A stretch of 64,000 nucleotides of DNA from Saprospiraceae bacterium. GTDB taxonomy: Bacteria > Bacteroidota > Bacteroidia > Chitinophagales > Saprospiraceae. The stretch spans positions 1 to 64,000 of the forward strand of contig JADLHT010000049.1 in the NCBI GenBank assembly GCA_020848695.1, written 5' to 3'. How positions within the stretch are numbered: position 1 is the stretch's first letter; every line of letters begins with the position of its first letter. Positions 1 to 9,698 of this stretch are shown here, piece by piece. Under the pieces are notes generated by a model, which did not search any database, had not been told where the DNA came from, and saw only the letters and a list, made by a program, of their open reading frames with translations. The position numbers and the translations under genes are program-made.

Positions 1-20
1 ATATAATAAAATAATTTTCT

Positions 21-66
21 AACCCTGAAATTACGTAAAAAGTACGGATTTCAGGGTTTTTTTATT
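21..66 (+). terminator. Rho-independent terminator of a gene left of the window
   Basis: An 11-bp perfect stem (positions 21-31 pairing with 48-58) has a short inner stem (34-37 with 43-46) and is followed on the plus strand by a T-rich run. The minus-strand side lacks a clean T-run, so it most likely ends a plus-strand transcript entering from the left. Confidence 0.8.
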
Positions 67-238
67 AACTTTTTTTATAATATATTTTTGATAATCAGAA
101 GCTTAGGTATTTACCGAATGAGCCTAACTAGATCTTTAGAATTCAGTAAATCAGGAATATTCAATATCCTGCTCCGTAAATTAATTGTTGATTGTTGATA
201 ATATTTTAGTGTAAATTTAACTTAAAAAAGTGCTTCCT

Positions 239-709
239 CTAGATGGCTTTATCGGCACAATTACTCGATGCAAATGCTTCCGGTTTTGCTTTAAATACAA
301 AACCCATTGACAGAATATATCCCATTGCTTCACGTAGAGCAGAATTAGATTTAAAATTTGGATCCGTATTGATGTCTGCATGAACTTCCATACTTACATT
401 ATATCTTTCCAATAGATCGCAAAGTGAGTAAGCGACCTCGATTGATTTTGCAACTTCACTGAGCATTCTTTGATTAAGGCTAAGTCTATTATCATCTTGA
501 GAGGTACATACATACATAAAACCACCTCTTCCTTCTCTTACAAAAACTATTACTGTCGCATATTCAATATGTGTACCACAGACTCTGGAATCGGTTCCAA
601 CGCAAAGTTTTAAACGGTTACCAAGTGCAATTTCATGTTTAATTGTATTTTCGACACGATCAAGTAGATTTGTTTCTATCGGATCTCCGCTAAATGTTTT
701 CCATTTCAT
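239..709 (-). CDS. Ribonuclease H-like YkuK family protein (DUF458)
   Basis: The 156-aa protein resembles the YkuK/DUF458 family, small cytosolic proteins with a predicted RNase H-like fold and no established reaction. Visible landmarks are the N-terminal KWKTFSGD block, the core strand VGTDSRV (about residues 37-43) and the HADINTDP segment (about 110-117), whose acidic residues would sit where RNase H-fold enzymes bind metal. Length is usual for the family. The ATG at 709 is the natural start and there is no signal peptide. It is monocistronic, divergent from the DUF255 gene. The family call is fairly firm; the biochemical role is unknown. Confidence 0.75.
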   Translation of the reverse strand: MKWKTFSGDPIETNLLDRVENTIKHEIALGNRLKLCVGTDSRVCGTHIEYATVIVFVREGRGGFMYVCTSQDDNRLSLNQRMLSEVAKSIEVAYSLCDLLERYNVSMEVHADINTDPNFKSNSALREAMGYILSMGFVFKAKPEAFASSNCADKAI

Positions 710-778
710 AAAAACTATTTTTGATTAATCAAAACAATTTAGTTCGTAAATACGGAGTTTGGGCTTGAGTTTCTTAAT

Positions 779-810
779 TTTGAATTAATACCTAGGCCGT
801 ATTATATTTG
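779..810 (+). promoter_or_regulatory. Bacteroidota-type promoter for the DUF255 gene
   Basis: TTTG at 779-782 and TATATTTG at 803-810 are separated by 20 bp, matching the Bacteroidota consensus (-33 TTTG, -7 TAnnTTTG). It predicts a leader of roughly 95 nt before the ATG at 910. Confidence 0.75.
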
Positions 811-909
811 CGGCTTAATTCAAAATGATTGAGCTTTCAATAGTTTAAAGCCTTTGATCAATGTTTGAAAGCTTAAAATTACTAATTGTTTCTTAAACAA
901 GAATATTTT

Positions 910-3036
910 ATGAATAAAATATTAAATTGTGTGATAGTGCAGACTTTGACTCTTTTGCTTTTATTGTTTGTATTATCCTGTAGCTCCAACAAAGCAAAAG
1001 AATTCAAATCAGGTAATCACTTGATTAATGAGACTTCACCTTATCTTCTTCAACATGCCCACAATCCTGTTGACTGGTTTCCATGGAATGACGCAACAAT
1101 GAAGTATGCAAAAGATAAGAGAAAATTATTGATAATTAGTATAGGATACTCTTCTTGTCATTGGTGTCATGTTATGGAAAGAGAATCATTCAGCGATACT
1201 TCAGTTAGTAACTTTATGAACAAGAACTTTACATCTATTAAAGTTGATCGTGAAGAAAGACCTGATGTTGATCAGGTCTATATGACTGCATGCCAGATTG
1301 CTAATGCGAATGGCACTTGTGGCTGGCCATTGAATGTTCTGGCAATGTCCGATGGAAGGCCTTTTTGGGTAGGAACTTATCTTCCTAAAGATCAGTGGTT
1401 GAATTTGCTGAAAGAATTTTTTGACTTATATCAAGAAGATCCTAATGAATTAGAAAAGATGGCGAATAATATTCATAATAACTTATCAGTGGATTATTCT
1501 CGGTTTTCAAATAATTCAGATACTTTATTTGCATTACAAAAATATAGTGAGAATATGAAAAAAATTGAATCGGTTCTTGATTTTGATTTTGGAGGAAAGA
1601 AAGGGCAGATAAAATTTCCAATTCCTATCCTGCACAGAGCCTTATTAGAGAATATTAATATTTATCCATCTGAAACTAATTCTCAGTCAAAGTATCTTGT
1701 AAAAACGCTCAATATTTGGAATAGATCCGGATTGAATGATCAATTGGAAGGAGGCTTTACAAGATATTCCACTGACGCGGAATGGCGCGTTCCTCATTTT
1801 GAAAAAATGCTTTATGATAATGCTCAATTGATAAGTCTGTATGCGATGGCATATCAGCAATTTGGTCAAGAGGAATATAAAATTGTTGTAGATAAGACAG
1901 TCAGATTTGTAATGACTAACTTATTTAACCCAGAGAATTACTTTTATTCATCATGGGATGCTGAAACTGACGGGGAAGAAGGCAAATATTACTATTTTAC
2001 CGAAATTGAAGTAAACAATATCCTTAAAGACGATAAAGAAAAAACTGTCTTTTTAAAAACCTATAATATTTCACCTTCTGGAAATTGGGAGAAAGGTAAA
2101 AATGTTCTTCATCAGAATTTGTCAGACGAAACATTGGCGAAAAATTGTAATTTAAGTTTGGAGTTGTTCCATACTTCTTTAGAATCAGCTAAGAAAAAAA
2201 TGCTGGAATCTAAACAGCTAAGGAAAAAACCCGGACTGGATGATAAAATGTTAACTTCTTGGAATGCCATGATGATTAGAGCATTGGCTGATGCAGCGGC
2301 GGCAACCGGGAATAAAAGCTATCTAGAGCAGGCAGAAAAGACTATTAATTTTTATAAAGATAAATTGATACAAACTGATTATTCAATTTATCGTACATAT
2401 AAAAATGGGAAAGCTTCGGTAAATGGTTTCTTAGAAGATTATGCATTCTCGATTGATGCTATGATCAGACTCTATGAGTTAACTTTTAAAGAAGAGTATT
2501 TGCTGCTTGCAAAGAATTTGTGTGATTATGTGATTGAACATTTTTCAGATAAGGATAATGTCTTTTTTTATTTTAATTCGTCCAAAGATCAACAGTTGAT
2601 TACCAGAAGTATTGATTTTGAAGATCAAGTTACGCCTTCTGCTAACTCCGTTATGGCTGACGTGTTACATCGATTGGGATTATATTATTACAATCAGAAT
2701 TATCTTGATAGAAGTAAGAAGATGGTTAGTAATGTTATGGAGCATTTTATTTTAAAAAGTCCTGAATATTATAGTAATTGGTTAAGAATTTATAATTCGT
2801 ATATAAAATTGCCTTATGAAGTTGCAATTGTAGGCAAAGAGTCATCACAATTAAGAGATCAATTATTGAAAAAATTCATTCCATCCACAATATTGTTAGG
2901 TGGTGAAACTGAAGGTAATTTAGAATTGTTGAAAGATAAGTTACAAGAAGGACAAACTTACATTTACGTGTGTAGAAATAAAATTTGTAAGTTGCCTGTT
3001 AAAGATACCAAAGACGCACTTCTATTAATGAAGTAA
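910..3036 (+). CDS. Thioredoxin domain-containing lipoprotein (DUF255/YyaL-SSP411 family)
   Basis: About 708 aa. A lipoprotein signal ends in LSC, giving a lipidated Cys near residue 24, so the protein is probably envelope-anchored. The family hallmark follows: a thioredoxin-fold domain beginning [17 protein letters not shown] and carrying a CxxC site, C83-H-W-C86, in SCHWCHVM. The rest is an (alpha/alpha)6-barrel-like region resembling glycoside hydrolase/epimerase folds ([26 protein letters not shown]). The family is known as DUF255/YyaL (human SPATA20) and its function is unsettled. The ATG at 910 is chosen over an in-frame TTG at 886 because it starts the signal peptide directly. The stop overlaps the plsC-like start by one base (TAATG), so the two are translationally coupled. 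Confidence 0.85.
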   Translation: MNKILNCVIVQTLTLLLLLFVLSCSSNKAKEFKSGNHLINETSPYLLQHAHNPVDWFPWNDATMKYAKDKRKLLIISIGYSSCHWCHVMERESFSDTSVSNFMNKNFTSIKVDREERPDVDQVYMTACQIANANGTCGWPLNVLAMSDGRPFWVGTYLPKDQWLNLLKEFFDLYQEDPNELEKMANNIHNNLSVDYSRFSNNSDTLFALQKYSENMKKIESVLDFDFGGKKGQIKFPIPILHRALLENINIYPSETNSQSKYLVKTLNIWNRSGLNDQLEGGFTRYSTDAEWRVPHFEKMLYDNAQLISLYAMAYQQFGQEEYKIVVDKTVRFVMTNLFNPENYFYSSWDAETDGEEGKYYYFTEIEVNNILKDDKEKTVFLKTYNISPSGNWEKGKNVLHQNLSDETLAKNCNLSLELFHTSLESAKKKMLESKQLRKKPGLDDKMLTSWNAMMIRALADAAAATGNKSYLEQAEKTINFYKDKLIQTDYSIYRTYKNGKASVNGFLEDYAFSIDAMIRLYELTFKEEYLLLAKNLCDYVIEHFSDKDNVFFYFNSSKDQQLITRSIDFEDQVTPSANSVMADVLHRLGLYYYNQNYLDRSKKMVSNVMEHFILKSPEYYSNWLRIYNSYIKLPYEVAIVGKESSQLRDQLLKKFIPSTILLGGETEGNLELLKDKLQEGQTYIYVCRNKICKLPVKDTKDALLLMK

Positions 3037-3812
3037 TGAAATTCAGTTGGTTTCATCCTGGCACAATATTAGCATTGATCCGGTTAATAGTTTTGCTAAG
3101 CTTTCTGCTAATTGTGGTTAGCATTGGATTGTTGTTGAAATTACTTGGTCTGTTTCATCTTTCTCTTCGAATTAAACTTCGTGTGTATTCATCAAAAATG
3201 GTTTTGTTTATACTTGGAATAGAACTTGATGTTACTGGTACACCAGATCAGAGTGAAGGAATTCTATATGTATGTAATCATAGAACGTTAAGTGATGGAA
3301 TTATTATCCTGTCGTTGTTGCCTGGTGGAAGATTAGTAAGCAAGAGTGAAATTAGATCCTATCCTTTGATTAGTACCGGAGCAGAGCTTGCCGGTGTTAT
3401 ATATGTTGAGCGTAATAGTAAAGACAACAGGAGAGTGGTAAAAAATGCAATAATAGATTTCTTGATTAAAAAAAATTCAATAATTGTATTTCCTGAAGGA
3501 ACGATTAGTCTCCAAAAGAATATTTTAAATTATAAAAAAGGTTCATTTGAAGCTGCTCAAGAAGCTAAAACGTTTGTTCAGGCAATTGCATTAGAATTTA
3601 TGAATCCAGATCGTGACTTTTGGCTACATTCCAATCTGCTTCACCAATACTTTGTAACATTCTCTCAATGGAAGATTAAGGTTAAGGTGCATTTTTTTAA
3701 TAAAGTAATCGTCGATAATGCGATCATTGCATGTCAACAAGTTTATGAGAATACCTTGAATAAAGTTGCAGATTTTCAAAAATCGTGGAATAATCCTAAT
3801 TATTTTTCCTGA
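3036..3812 (+). CDS. Lysophospholipid acyltransferase (PlsC-like 1-acylglycerol-3-phosphate acyltransferase)
   Basis: The 258-aa inner-membrane acyltransferase should transfer an acyl chain to a lysophospholipid such as 1-acyl-glycerol-3-phosphate. The HX4D catalytic motif is seen as H82-RTLS-D87 in CNHRTLSDG. The substrate-binding block is FPEGT (about residues 151-155), and [12 protein letters not shown] matches block II. One or two hydrophobic N-terminal segments (about residues 9-45) anchor it. It starts inside the stop codon of the DUF255 gene, so both are made from one mRNA. Its end overlaps the convergent msrB end by 13 bp. The exact acyl acceptor cannot be read from sequence. Confidence 0.85.
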   Translation: MKFSWFHPGTILALIRLIVLLSFLLIVVSIGLLLKLLGLFHLSLRIKLRVYSSKMVLFILGIELDVTGTPDQSEGILYVCNHRTLSDGIIILSLLPGGRLVSKSEIRSYPLISTGAELAGVIYVERNSKDNRRVVKNAIIDFLIKKNSIIVFPEGTISLQKNILNYKKGSFEAAQEAKTFVQAIALEFMNPDRDFWLHSNLLHQYFVTFSQWKIKVKVHFFNKVIVDNAIIACQQVYENTLNKVADFQKSWNNPNYFS

Positions 3813-4162
3813 ATAAAATCCAAGGATATTGAATTTACACAGTGTCTGATATTTTTAGGAGTAAACCTTTCCCCTGAAAACACATGACCCAAGTGGCCAT
3901 TGCATTTTGCACATACAATCTCTGTTCGCCTTCCATCATGATCTGGTAAATATTTTATTGCTCCTTTAATTTCGTCATCGAAACTTGGCCATCCGCATCC
4001 GGAATGAAATTTATCTTCAGATCGATAAAGTGCTGAGTCACATTGCCTGCAGACATAAACTCCTTTTTCAAAATGGTTTTCAAATTTACCGGTAAATGGA
4101 TTTTCTGTTCCTTTATGTAAGATTACTCTTACTTCTTCTGAATTTAGTGTATTGTATTTCAT
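3800..4162 (-). CDS. msrB: Peptide-methionine (R)-S-oxide reductase MsrB
   Basis: The 120-aa enzyme reduces methionine-R-sulfoxide in proteins. Two structural zinc CxxC pairs are visible (CRQC and CAKC), as are the GCGWPSF substrate-site motif, GHLGHVF and the C-terminal RHCVNS, whose Cys is the catalytic residue. Length matches a free-standing single-domain MsrB. There is no signal peptide, so it is cytosolic. The start overlaps the msrA stop by four bases (ATGA), indicating coupled translation with msrA. It converges on, and overlaps, the 3' end of the acyltransferase gene. Confidence 0.93.
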   Translation of the reverse strand: MKYNTLNSEEVRVILHKGTENPFTGKFENHFEKGVYVCRQCDSALYRSEDKFHSGCGWPSFDDEIKGAIKYLPDHDGRRTEIVCAKCNGHLGHVFSGERFTPKNIRHCVNSISLDFIQEK

Positions 4163-4695
4163 GCTAGTTTCTTCATTAAATGAGTGAATTGTTGTCTGGC
4201 TTTTTTTAATTTAGGATTAATTACGATCTGACAATAATACTGGTCCGGATTATTGTCGAAATAATTTTGATGATATTTTTCAGCTGGATAAAATTCGGAT
4301 GCTGGTAAAATTTCGGTGACGATTGGATCCGACCAAATTATTCTCGCGAATTGATCTAATGAATTTAAAGCAATTTTGTATTGTTCTTCGGTAGTATAAA
4401 AGATCGCCGATCGATATTGTGTACCTTTATCAGCACCTTGTTTGTTAAGAGTAGTAGGATCATGAATTGACCAGAATATTTCAAGCAATTGCAATAATGA
4501 GATTACCGATGAATTAAAAGTTATTTCAACTGCTTCAGCATGCCCTGTATTTCCTGCACAAACTTCATTGTAAGTGGGGTTAGGTATATTCCCACCTATA
4601 TATCCTGAATTAATTTTTTCAATACCAATTATTCGAAGAAAAATAGCTTCCGTACACCAAAAACAACCACCGGCTAAATAGATTTTCTCAACCAT
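4159..4695 (-). CDS. msrA: Peptide-methionine (S)-S-oxide reductase MsrA
   Basis: The 178-aa enzyme reduces methionine-S-sulfoxide, complementing MsrB in repair of oxidised proteins. The N-terminal [12 protein letters not shown] motif contains the catalytic Cys of the GCFW signature. [22 protein letters not shown] and TQYRS are further family blocks. It is cytosolic, of usual length for a one-domain MsrA, and is the first gene of an msrA-msrB operon with a four-base overlap. The last residues lack an obvious resolving-Cys tail. Confidence 0.93.
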   Translation of the reverse strand: MVEKIYLAGGCFWCTEAIFLRIIGIEKINSGYIGGNIPNPTYNEVCAGNTGHAEAVEITFNSSVISLLQLLEIFWSIHDPTTLNKQGADKGTQYRSAIFYTTEEQYKIALNSLDQFARIIWSDPIVTEILPASEFYPAEKYHQNYFDNNPDQYYCQIVINPKLKKARQQFTHLMKKLA

Positions 4696-4811
4696 TTCTA
4701 TTCAACATTCGTATAAAGGAATATGTTTATTTATTATAGTGTCTGAACAGTAATTTCGAAGATGAAATAATTTGTAACTATATTTGTTATATTTTTATCA
4801 AAATTTAAATT

Positions 4812-6596
4812 ATGAAAAATTTTTTTACACTACTCTTTTTTCTTATTTTGATTGCAAACAGCAATGGACAAAAATCAGGTAACTGGTTTGCAACTGGATT
4901 TCTAAATGGCGATCAGGAAGTACCTTCAGTCGCTACTGAAGGTGAGGGATATGTTACTTTATTGCTGAATAAGGATTTAACCAGTGCACAGATCAATGGT
5001 GTGTTTCATCGATTAAGTGGTGATATAACCGGATGTCATCTTCATTTTGGGGAAGACGATGCGAATGGACCTGTAGTTATTAATTTAATGAATTTTATTA
5101 ATGGAAACAAGTTGTTTGGTACGATAAATATTCCATCTTCATTTTTATCACAAGTGATAAATGGTAGTATTTATATCAATGTACACACTGCCAAACATCC
5201 CGCAGGAGAGATTAGATCACAATTAATTGTTCAGACTGAAGAAAAGTTAATGGCCCTATTGTTGGGTTCGAATTCAGTTCCTCCGGTTACAACAACCGCA
5301 TCAGGTCTCGCACTTCTTACACTGGATTTTAATACACAAATACTTAGGTATCATATTCAATTAGCAAATCTTTCCGGACCTATCACTGCCGCACACATTC
5401 ATGATGGTGATGCTTCAACTAATGGTCCGGCAATTACAGCATTATCCGGGTCAGGAAATATTTTAAGCGGAGAATTTGATTTTTCCAATGAACCTATTGA
5501 TTTTTTATTTAAGTTGTTTTTCGGGCAATTGTATATTAACGTACATACCTCTGCAAATCCAGCTGGCGAAATTAGAGGTCAGATTGGCTACGCCGGGCCT
5601 TTTACCTGTTTTGGAATTTTGAATGGAAGCCAGGAAGTTCCACCTGTTAATACTGGGGCTACAGGGCAAGCTGTTGTATTTAGCAATTCAACTTTGGATA
5701 CATTAACTTACTTATTAAATTATTCTGGTTTATCGGGTGCACCGACTGCGGCACATGTTCATCTTGGTGATGCAGGAAAGAATGGGCAGGTATTGGTTCC
5801 ATTAAGTCCCAGTGCTGTTCCGGGCTTGTATTTCGGTGGGATTGTAATTGATCGGCCTAATCTTGCATTATTGTCAACAAACAGTTTTTATGCGAACATT
5901 CATACTGATTTGAATAAGAGTGGTGAGATTCGTGGCCAAATTGAAACAAATTTGAGAAAAGGATTTGCATTTGATCTATGCGGAGGCCAATCAGTTCCTT
6001 CAAATTCTTCAACTGCTTATGGTGTTTGTGGCGTAAGTATTGATCAGGGAAATACAAATTTGCTTTATGAAGTAATGCATACAGGGATTGGTTCTAATGT
6101 TAACGGGGGCCACATCCATCTTGGTGCCAAAGGATCGAACGGTAATATTTTAAAGGAATTGGAATTACAATTGAATTACTCGTCTGGATTTTTACCAATA
6201 AATGGTACAGAAGTAACTGAGATTGAATCCGGTAACTCTTATGTAAATATTCATTCTGATAATTTTCCAGGTGGAGAAATCAGGGGGCAGATTGACAAAC
6301 TAGCTTCTTGCCTTTCAACATTTATTACCGATTTCAACTACATAGGTAAAATTCAGATTACACCAAATCCATCGTCTGATTTTATCAAATTGGATCTTGG
6401 AGCGTTTGTCAATGAGCCTTTATTTATTTCTATTTCCGATATGAATGGAAATACAATAGAAAATATTTCTTTTTTAGGCGGAAACACTGTCAATGTTAAT
6501 ATTAGTAACTATCCAAGTGGTGTTTATTCGTTATCTGCACAATTAATTGATAGTAATAAGCGATTGGAAATTCAAAAATTTATAGTCGTACGATAA
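4812..6596 (+). CDS. Secreted protein with four CHRD domains and a T9SS sorting domain
   Basis: The 594-aa protein starts with a clear signal peptide (MKNFFTLLFFLILIANSNGQ). Four tandem CHRD (chordin-type) domains follow, each about 115 residues and each with the pattern H-x-H-x-G ... N-x-H-T/S-x-x-x-x-x-GEIR: HLHFGEDD/GEIRSQL, HIHDGDAS/GEIRGQI, HVHLGDAG/GEIRGQI and HIHLGAKG/GEIRGQI. The last 85 residues or so are a T9SS type A sorting domain (ITPNPSSDFIKLDL ... YPSGVYSL ... KFIVVR). It is therefore exported across both membranes and cell-surface attached or released. The molecular role of bacterial CHRD proteins is not established. It has its own terminator at 6614-6651. Confidence 0.88.
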   Translation: MKNFFTLLFFLILIANSNGQKSGNWFATGFLNGDQEVPSVATEGEGYVTLLLNKDLTSAQINGVFHRLSGDITGCHLHFGEDDANGPVVINLMNFINGNKLFGTINIPSSFLSQVINGSIYINVHTAKHPAGEIRSQLIVQTEEKLMALLLGSNSVPPVTTTASGLALLTLDFNTQILRYHIQLANLSGPITAAHIHDGDASTNGPAITALSGSGNILSGEFDFSNEPIDFLFKLFFGQLYINVHTSANPAGEIRGQIGYAGPFTCFGILNGSQEVPPVNTGATGQAVVFSNSTLDTLTYLLNYSGLSGAPTAAHVHLGDAGKNGQVLVPLSPSAVPGLYFGGIVIDRPNLALLSTNSFYANIHTDLNKSGEIRGQIETNLRKGFAFDLCGGQSVPSNSSTAYGVCGVSIDQGNTNLLYEVMHTGIGSNVNGGHIHLGAKGSNGNILKELELQLNYSSGFLPINGTEVTEIESGNSYVNIHSDNFPGGEIRGQIDKLASCLSTFITDFNYIGKIQITPNPSSDFIKLDLGAFVNEPLFISISDMNGNTIENISFLGGNTVNVNISNYPSGVYSLSAQLIDSNKRLEIQKFIVVR

Positions 6597-6613
6597 AAAA
6601 ATAGAATTAGAAT

Positions 6614-6651
6614 CAAATAAAGGGCTTTGTTAATGCAAGGCCTTTTATTTT
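6614..6651 (+). terminator. Terminator after the CHRD gene
   Basis: A 16-base arm (6614-6629) and its near-complement (6636-6651, a few G-T pairs) flank a six-base loop. The 3' arm ends in a T-rich tract on the plus strand, 18 bases after the stop codon. Confidence 0.8.
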
Positions 6652-6761
6652 ATAAGAAGTTTGTATATTCAAATACATTTTCTAAGAATTGCTGTATCGG
6701 GAATTACAGTACTACCTCTATTGCAATCCTAGATTTTCAATAATAATGCAAATTCTCACAG

Positions 6762-6789
6762 TTTGAATAATCATTTTAATGTATCTTTG
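6762..6789 (+). promoter_or_regulatory. Probable promoter of the initiator tRNA gene
   Basis: TTTG at 6762-6765 and TATCTTTG at 6782-6789 lie 16 bp apart, a near-consensus Bacteroidota promoter with slightly short spacing. The -7 box ends 13 bases before the mature tRNA. Confidence 0.6.
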
Positions 6790-6802
6790 CGCCTCTTCAG
6801 AT

Positions 6803-6875
6803 CGCGGAGTGGAGCAGTTGGTAGCTCGTTGGGCTCATAACCCAAAGGCCGCAGGTTCGAGTCCTGCCTCCGCCA
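6803..6875 (+). tRNA. Initiator tRNA-fMet (anticodon CAT)
   Basis: The 73-nt cloverleaf has a seven-base acceptor stem in which positions 1 and 72 are C and C, the unpaired first position that marks bacterial initiator tRNA. The anticodon stem ends in three consecutive G-C pairs next to the CTCATAA loop, and the D stem has A11-T24; both are initiator traits. The T arm is a 5-bp GCAGG/CCTGC stem with loop TTCGAGT. The 3' CCA is not encoded (genomic CTA). It lies directly upstream of rpsO-pnp. Confidence 0.95.
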
Positions 6876-6968
6876 CTAAAACAGAGTCACCTTAGAAATA
6901 TCTCTTTTATATTTCTTTGATTTTCAATTAAAAAGAATGATTTAGGGGTAATATTTAATAATTTGTTG

Positions 6969-6976
6969 TATATTTG
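6969..6976 (+). promoter_or_regulatory. -7 element upstream of rpsO
   Basis: TATATTTG matches the Bacteroidota -7 consensus and lies 54 bases before the rpsO ATG. No convincing -33 TTG is seen at the expected distance. Confidence 0.5.
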
Positions 6977-7030
6977 CACCCGCTAAAACTGATCTTAGTG
7001 ATCACATTTGGTAATTTAACTTGTTAAAAA

Positions 7031-7303
7031 ATGTCAACTTTATCTAAAGAAAAAACACAACAAATTTTTGCAACCCACGGAGGATCAGCTAATAATACAG
7101 GCTCTCCGGAAGGACAGATTGCATTGTTTACAGCAAGAATCGAAGATCTTTCTGAACATTTAAAGAATAACCCTAAAGACCATTCTTCTAAAAGAACACT
7201 TCTTCATCTAGTAGGTAAGAGAAAGCAGTTGCTGAATTACCTGCACCATAAGAACCTAGACAGGTATAAAAAAATTCTGGAGGCCTTAGGCTTAAGAAAA
7301 TAG
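7031..7303 (+). CDS. rpsO: 30S ribosomal protein S15
   Basis: The 90-aa protein has the usual S15 length and layout. S15 binds the central domain of 16S rRNA. Family features visible are TGSPEGQIALFTARI (about residues 24-38), LSEHLK followed by DHSSKRTLLHLVGKRKQLL, and a C-terminal YLHHKNLDRYKKILEALGLRK-like tail ending LGLRK. It precedes pnp by 94 bases, the conserved rpsO-pnp order found across bacteria, with a hairpin in the spacer. Confidence 0.97.
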   Translation: MSTLSKEKTQQIFATHGGSANNTGSPEGQIALFTARIEDLSEHLKNNPKDHSSKRTLLHLVGKRKQLLNYLHHKNLDRYKKILEALGLRK

Positions 7304-7324
7304 TACTGTCATTTACTTATGTTA

Positions 7325-7357
7325 TTCCTCGAATTAATAGAGATTTTATCCGAGGAA
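7325..7357 (+). promoter_or_regulatory. Hairpin in the rpsO-pnp spacer
   Basis: TTCCTCG (7325-7331) pairs with CGAGGAA (7351-7357) around a 19-base loop. An A-rich stretch and then an AT-rich stretch follow rather than an immediate T-run, so it looks more like a processing or 3'-stabilising structure than a full terminator. In enteric bacteria this spacer carries the RNase III/PNPase autoregulation site; the same role here is only inferred. Confidence 0.45.
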
Positions 7358-7397
7358 AAAGTATTTTATATTTTTAAAAATATTAAGAAAAATTATT

Positions 7398-9536
7398 ATG
7401 GGTCTTAAAACTCCATATTCAAGTTCCTTTTCACTTCCTGATGGTCGTGAAGTTATTCTCGAAACAGGTAAATTAGGAGCTCTCGCCGATGGTTCTGCCG
7501 TTGTAAAATGTGGAAACACTATACTATTTGCAAGTGTAGTTGCTTCCAAAGAACCACGCGAAGGTGTAGATTTTTTTCCTCTCTCGGTTGATTATCAGGA
7601 AAAATTTGCTTCAGCAGGTCGTGTTCCTGGTAATTTTTTTAGAAGAGAAACTAAGCTATCTGAATACGAAGTTTTGACTTCAAGGTTAGTAGATCGGGCA
7701 ATTCGGCCCTTATTCCCGGAAGGTTATTATAACGATGTGCAAATAATAATTTATTTGTTATCAGGCGAATCTGAAACTCTTCCCGATGCTTTTGCTGCAC
7801 TAGCTGCATCAACAGCATTAACATGTAGTAATATCTTATGGGAAGGTCCAATTTCTGAAGTCCGGGTTGTTAAAATTGATGGTGAGTTTAGGATTAACCC
7901 TCCCAGAACTGAAGCCGACAGTGCAATACTAGATATTATTGTGGCGGCAACAGATTCCAATCTAATGATGGTTGAAGGGGAAGCGGAAGAATGTTCTGAA
8001 CAAGATCTGATTCAGGCAATTAAAGCAGGACACGAAGCCATTAAAGTCCAAATTGCGGCACAACACAGGCTTGCCGAGCAATTAGGAACCAAGGTATTGA
8101 CAAAAAGAGAAATTACTCCTAAACTTCCGGATGAATTGATTCTTTCTCAAGTTGAATTGGAATGTGCAGATTCGATTCAAAAAATTGCTGAATCAGGTAC
8201 CGATAAAAATTCGAGAAAGGAATCATTTGAATTACTTCTAAAAAATTTTAAAGAAAAATATAAAGAAAGTCAAGGTGAGGAAGCACTGGATGACAATAGT
8301 AAAATGATATCTATGTGCTTTGATAAAGTAAAGAAAAAGACCATTAGAAAGGTTGTCCTTGATTCTGGTAAGAGACTTGATGGAAGAACGTATACGGATA
8401 TCAGACCAATTTGGACCGAAATCGATTACCTGCCTTCAACACACGGTTCAGCAATTTTTACAAGAGGAGAAACACAATCATTAACATCGGTAACCTTAGG
8501 AACTAAGGATGATGAATTGATGGTTGACAATGCGTTGGGTTTATATTTTGAGAAATTTTTATTGCATTACAACTTTCCACCATTCTCAGTAAATGAAGTA
8601 AAACCACTTCGAGCTCCGGGTAGGAGAGAGGTGGGACATGCAAATCTTGCCGGAAGATCATTAAAGAAAGTGATGCCTTCAGATTTTCCTTATACGGTGC
8701 GAGTAGTTTCAGATATTATGGAATCTAATGGATCTTCATCCATGGCCACGGTTTGTGCGGGATCCCTTGCTCTAATGGACGCTGGAGTTCCAATTAAAGC
8801 AAGTACAGCAGGAATTGCTATGGGACTAATAGCGGAAGAAGGAAAAGTTGCTATACTCTCCGATATTCTTGGAGATGAAGATGCATTAGGAGACATGGAC
8901 TTTAAAGTGACAGGAACTAAAAATGGAATTTGCGGAACCCAGATGGATATGAAAATCGATGGCTTGTCCTACGAACTTTTGGAAAACGCATTAATGCAAG
9001 CGAGACAGGGAAGAATGCATATCATTTCCAAAATGGAAGAAAGTATTTCGGTACCGAATCCTGATTTTAAGCCACATGCTCCTAGAATTGTAGAGTTAAG
9101 AATCGATAAAAGTTTTATAGGTGCAGTAATTGGTCCAGGTGGTAAGATTATTCAGGAAATGCAAGCAAAGACTGGAACAAAGATTAACATTGAGGAAGTC
9201 GGTAACGAAGGAGTAATCAATGTGGCCAGCAACAATAAGGAATCTATTGAAGCCGCATTAAAAATGATTAGAGCAATTACTTTTACCCCAAAGGTTGGGG
9301 ATATCTATAATGCAAAGGTTGTTTCACTTCATACCTTTGGTGCCTTTGTTGATTTTCATGGCAAAAGTGGATTGGTTCACATCAGTGAAATTTCGGATAA
9401 GAGAATTGCTAAGGTTGAAGATGTCTATCAAGTAGGAGATCAAGTTAAGGTTAAATTAATTGGAACAGATCCAAAAACAGGAAAGCTTAGACTTTCGGTC
9501 AAAGCAGTAGCTTCGGATGAAGTAACAACAATGTAA
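7398..9536 (+). CDS. pnp: Polyribonucleotide nucleotidyltransferase (PNPase)
   Basis: The 712-aa PNPase degrades RNA 3' to 5' phosphorolytically as a trimer. The first RNase PH domain starts FSLPDGREVILETGKLGALADGSAVV in two blocks. The all-alpha linker is at about residues 240-310. The second, catalytic RNase PH domain has FTRGETQSL, FPPFSVNEV, GRREVGHANLA and SDIMESNGSSSMATVCAGSL. The C-terminal KH domain has IGPGGKIIQEMQ (about 580-590) and the S1 domain HTFGAFVDF and GLVHISE (about 640-665). All expected domains are complete. It lies downstream of rpsO, its usual neighbour, and is probably co-transcribed. Confidence 0.97.
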   Translation: MGLKTPYSSSFSLPDGREVILETGKLGALADGSAVVKCGNTILFASVVASKEPREGVDFFPLSVDYQEKFASAGRVPGNFFRRETKLSEYEVLTSRLVDRAIRPLFPEGYYNDVQIIIYLLSGESETLPDAFAALAASTALTCSNILWEGPISEVRVVKIDGEFRINPPRTEADSAILDIIVAATDSNLMMVEGEAEECSEQDLIQAIKAGHEAIKVQIAAQHRLAEQLGTKVLTKREITPKLPDELILSQVELECADSIQKIAESGTDKNSRKESFELLLKNFKEKYKESQGEEALDDNSKMISMCFDKVKKKTIRKVVLDSGKRLDGRTYTDIRPIWTEIDYLPSTHGSAIFTRGETQSLTSVTLGTKDDELMVDNALGLYFEKFLLHYNFPPFSVNEVKPLRAPGRREVGHANLAGRSLKKVMPSDFPYTVRVVSDIMESNGSSSMATVCAGSLALMDAGVPIKASTAGIAMGLIAEEGKVAILSDILGDEDALGDMDFKVTGTKNGICGTQMDMKIDGLSYELLENALMQARQGRMHIISKMEESISVPNPDFKPHAPRIVELRIDKSFIGAVIGPGGKIIQEMQAKTGTKINIEEVGNEGVINVASNNKESIEAALKMIRAITFTPKVGDIYNAKVVSLHTFGAFVDFHGKSGLVHISEISDKRIAKVEDVYQVGDQVKVKLIGTDPKTGKLRLSVKAVASDEVTTM

Positions 9537-9685
9537 GACAGTAACTGACTCGGTGGCAACCAGAGTTTAAGATTCTTCTTCGTATTTTTTAAATTGATTG
9601 AGTAATTAGTCTTAATAATTTGGATTTTCCAACTTATTATTGAATGCATTTAAGGTCCCCTAACTTAAATTAAGTTTCTATTTTT

Positions 9686-9693
9686 TATTTTTG
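9686..9693 (+). promoter_or_regulatory. -7 element immediately before the DUF3667 gene
   Basis: TATTTTTG at 9686-9693 ends five bases before the ATG at 9699. If it is used, transcription would begin at or next to the start codon. No clear -33 TTG is visible. Confidence 0.5.
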
Positions 9694-9698
9694 TCTTT

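Noticed and set aside
7651-8896. Antisense open frames within pnp
   Set aside because: They lie fully inside a conserved gene, have no recognisable motif, and reflect the codon pattern of the opposite strand.
9537-9600. Possible terminator after pnp
   Set aside because: The stem around 9548-9567 has mismatches and the T-rich stretch is some 20 bases away; not convincing as a hairpin terminator.
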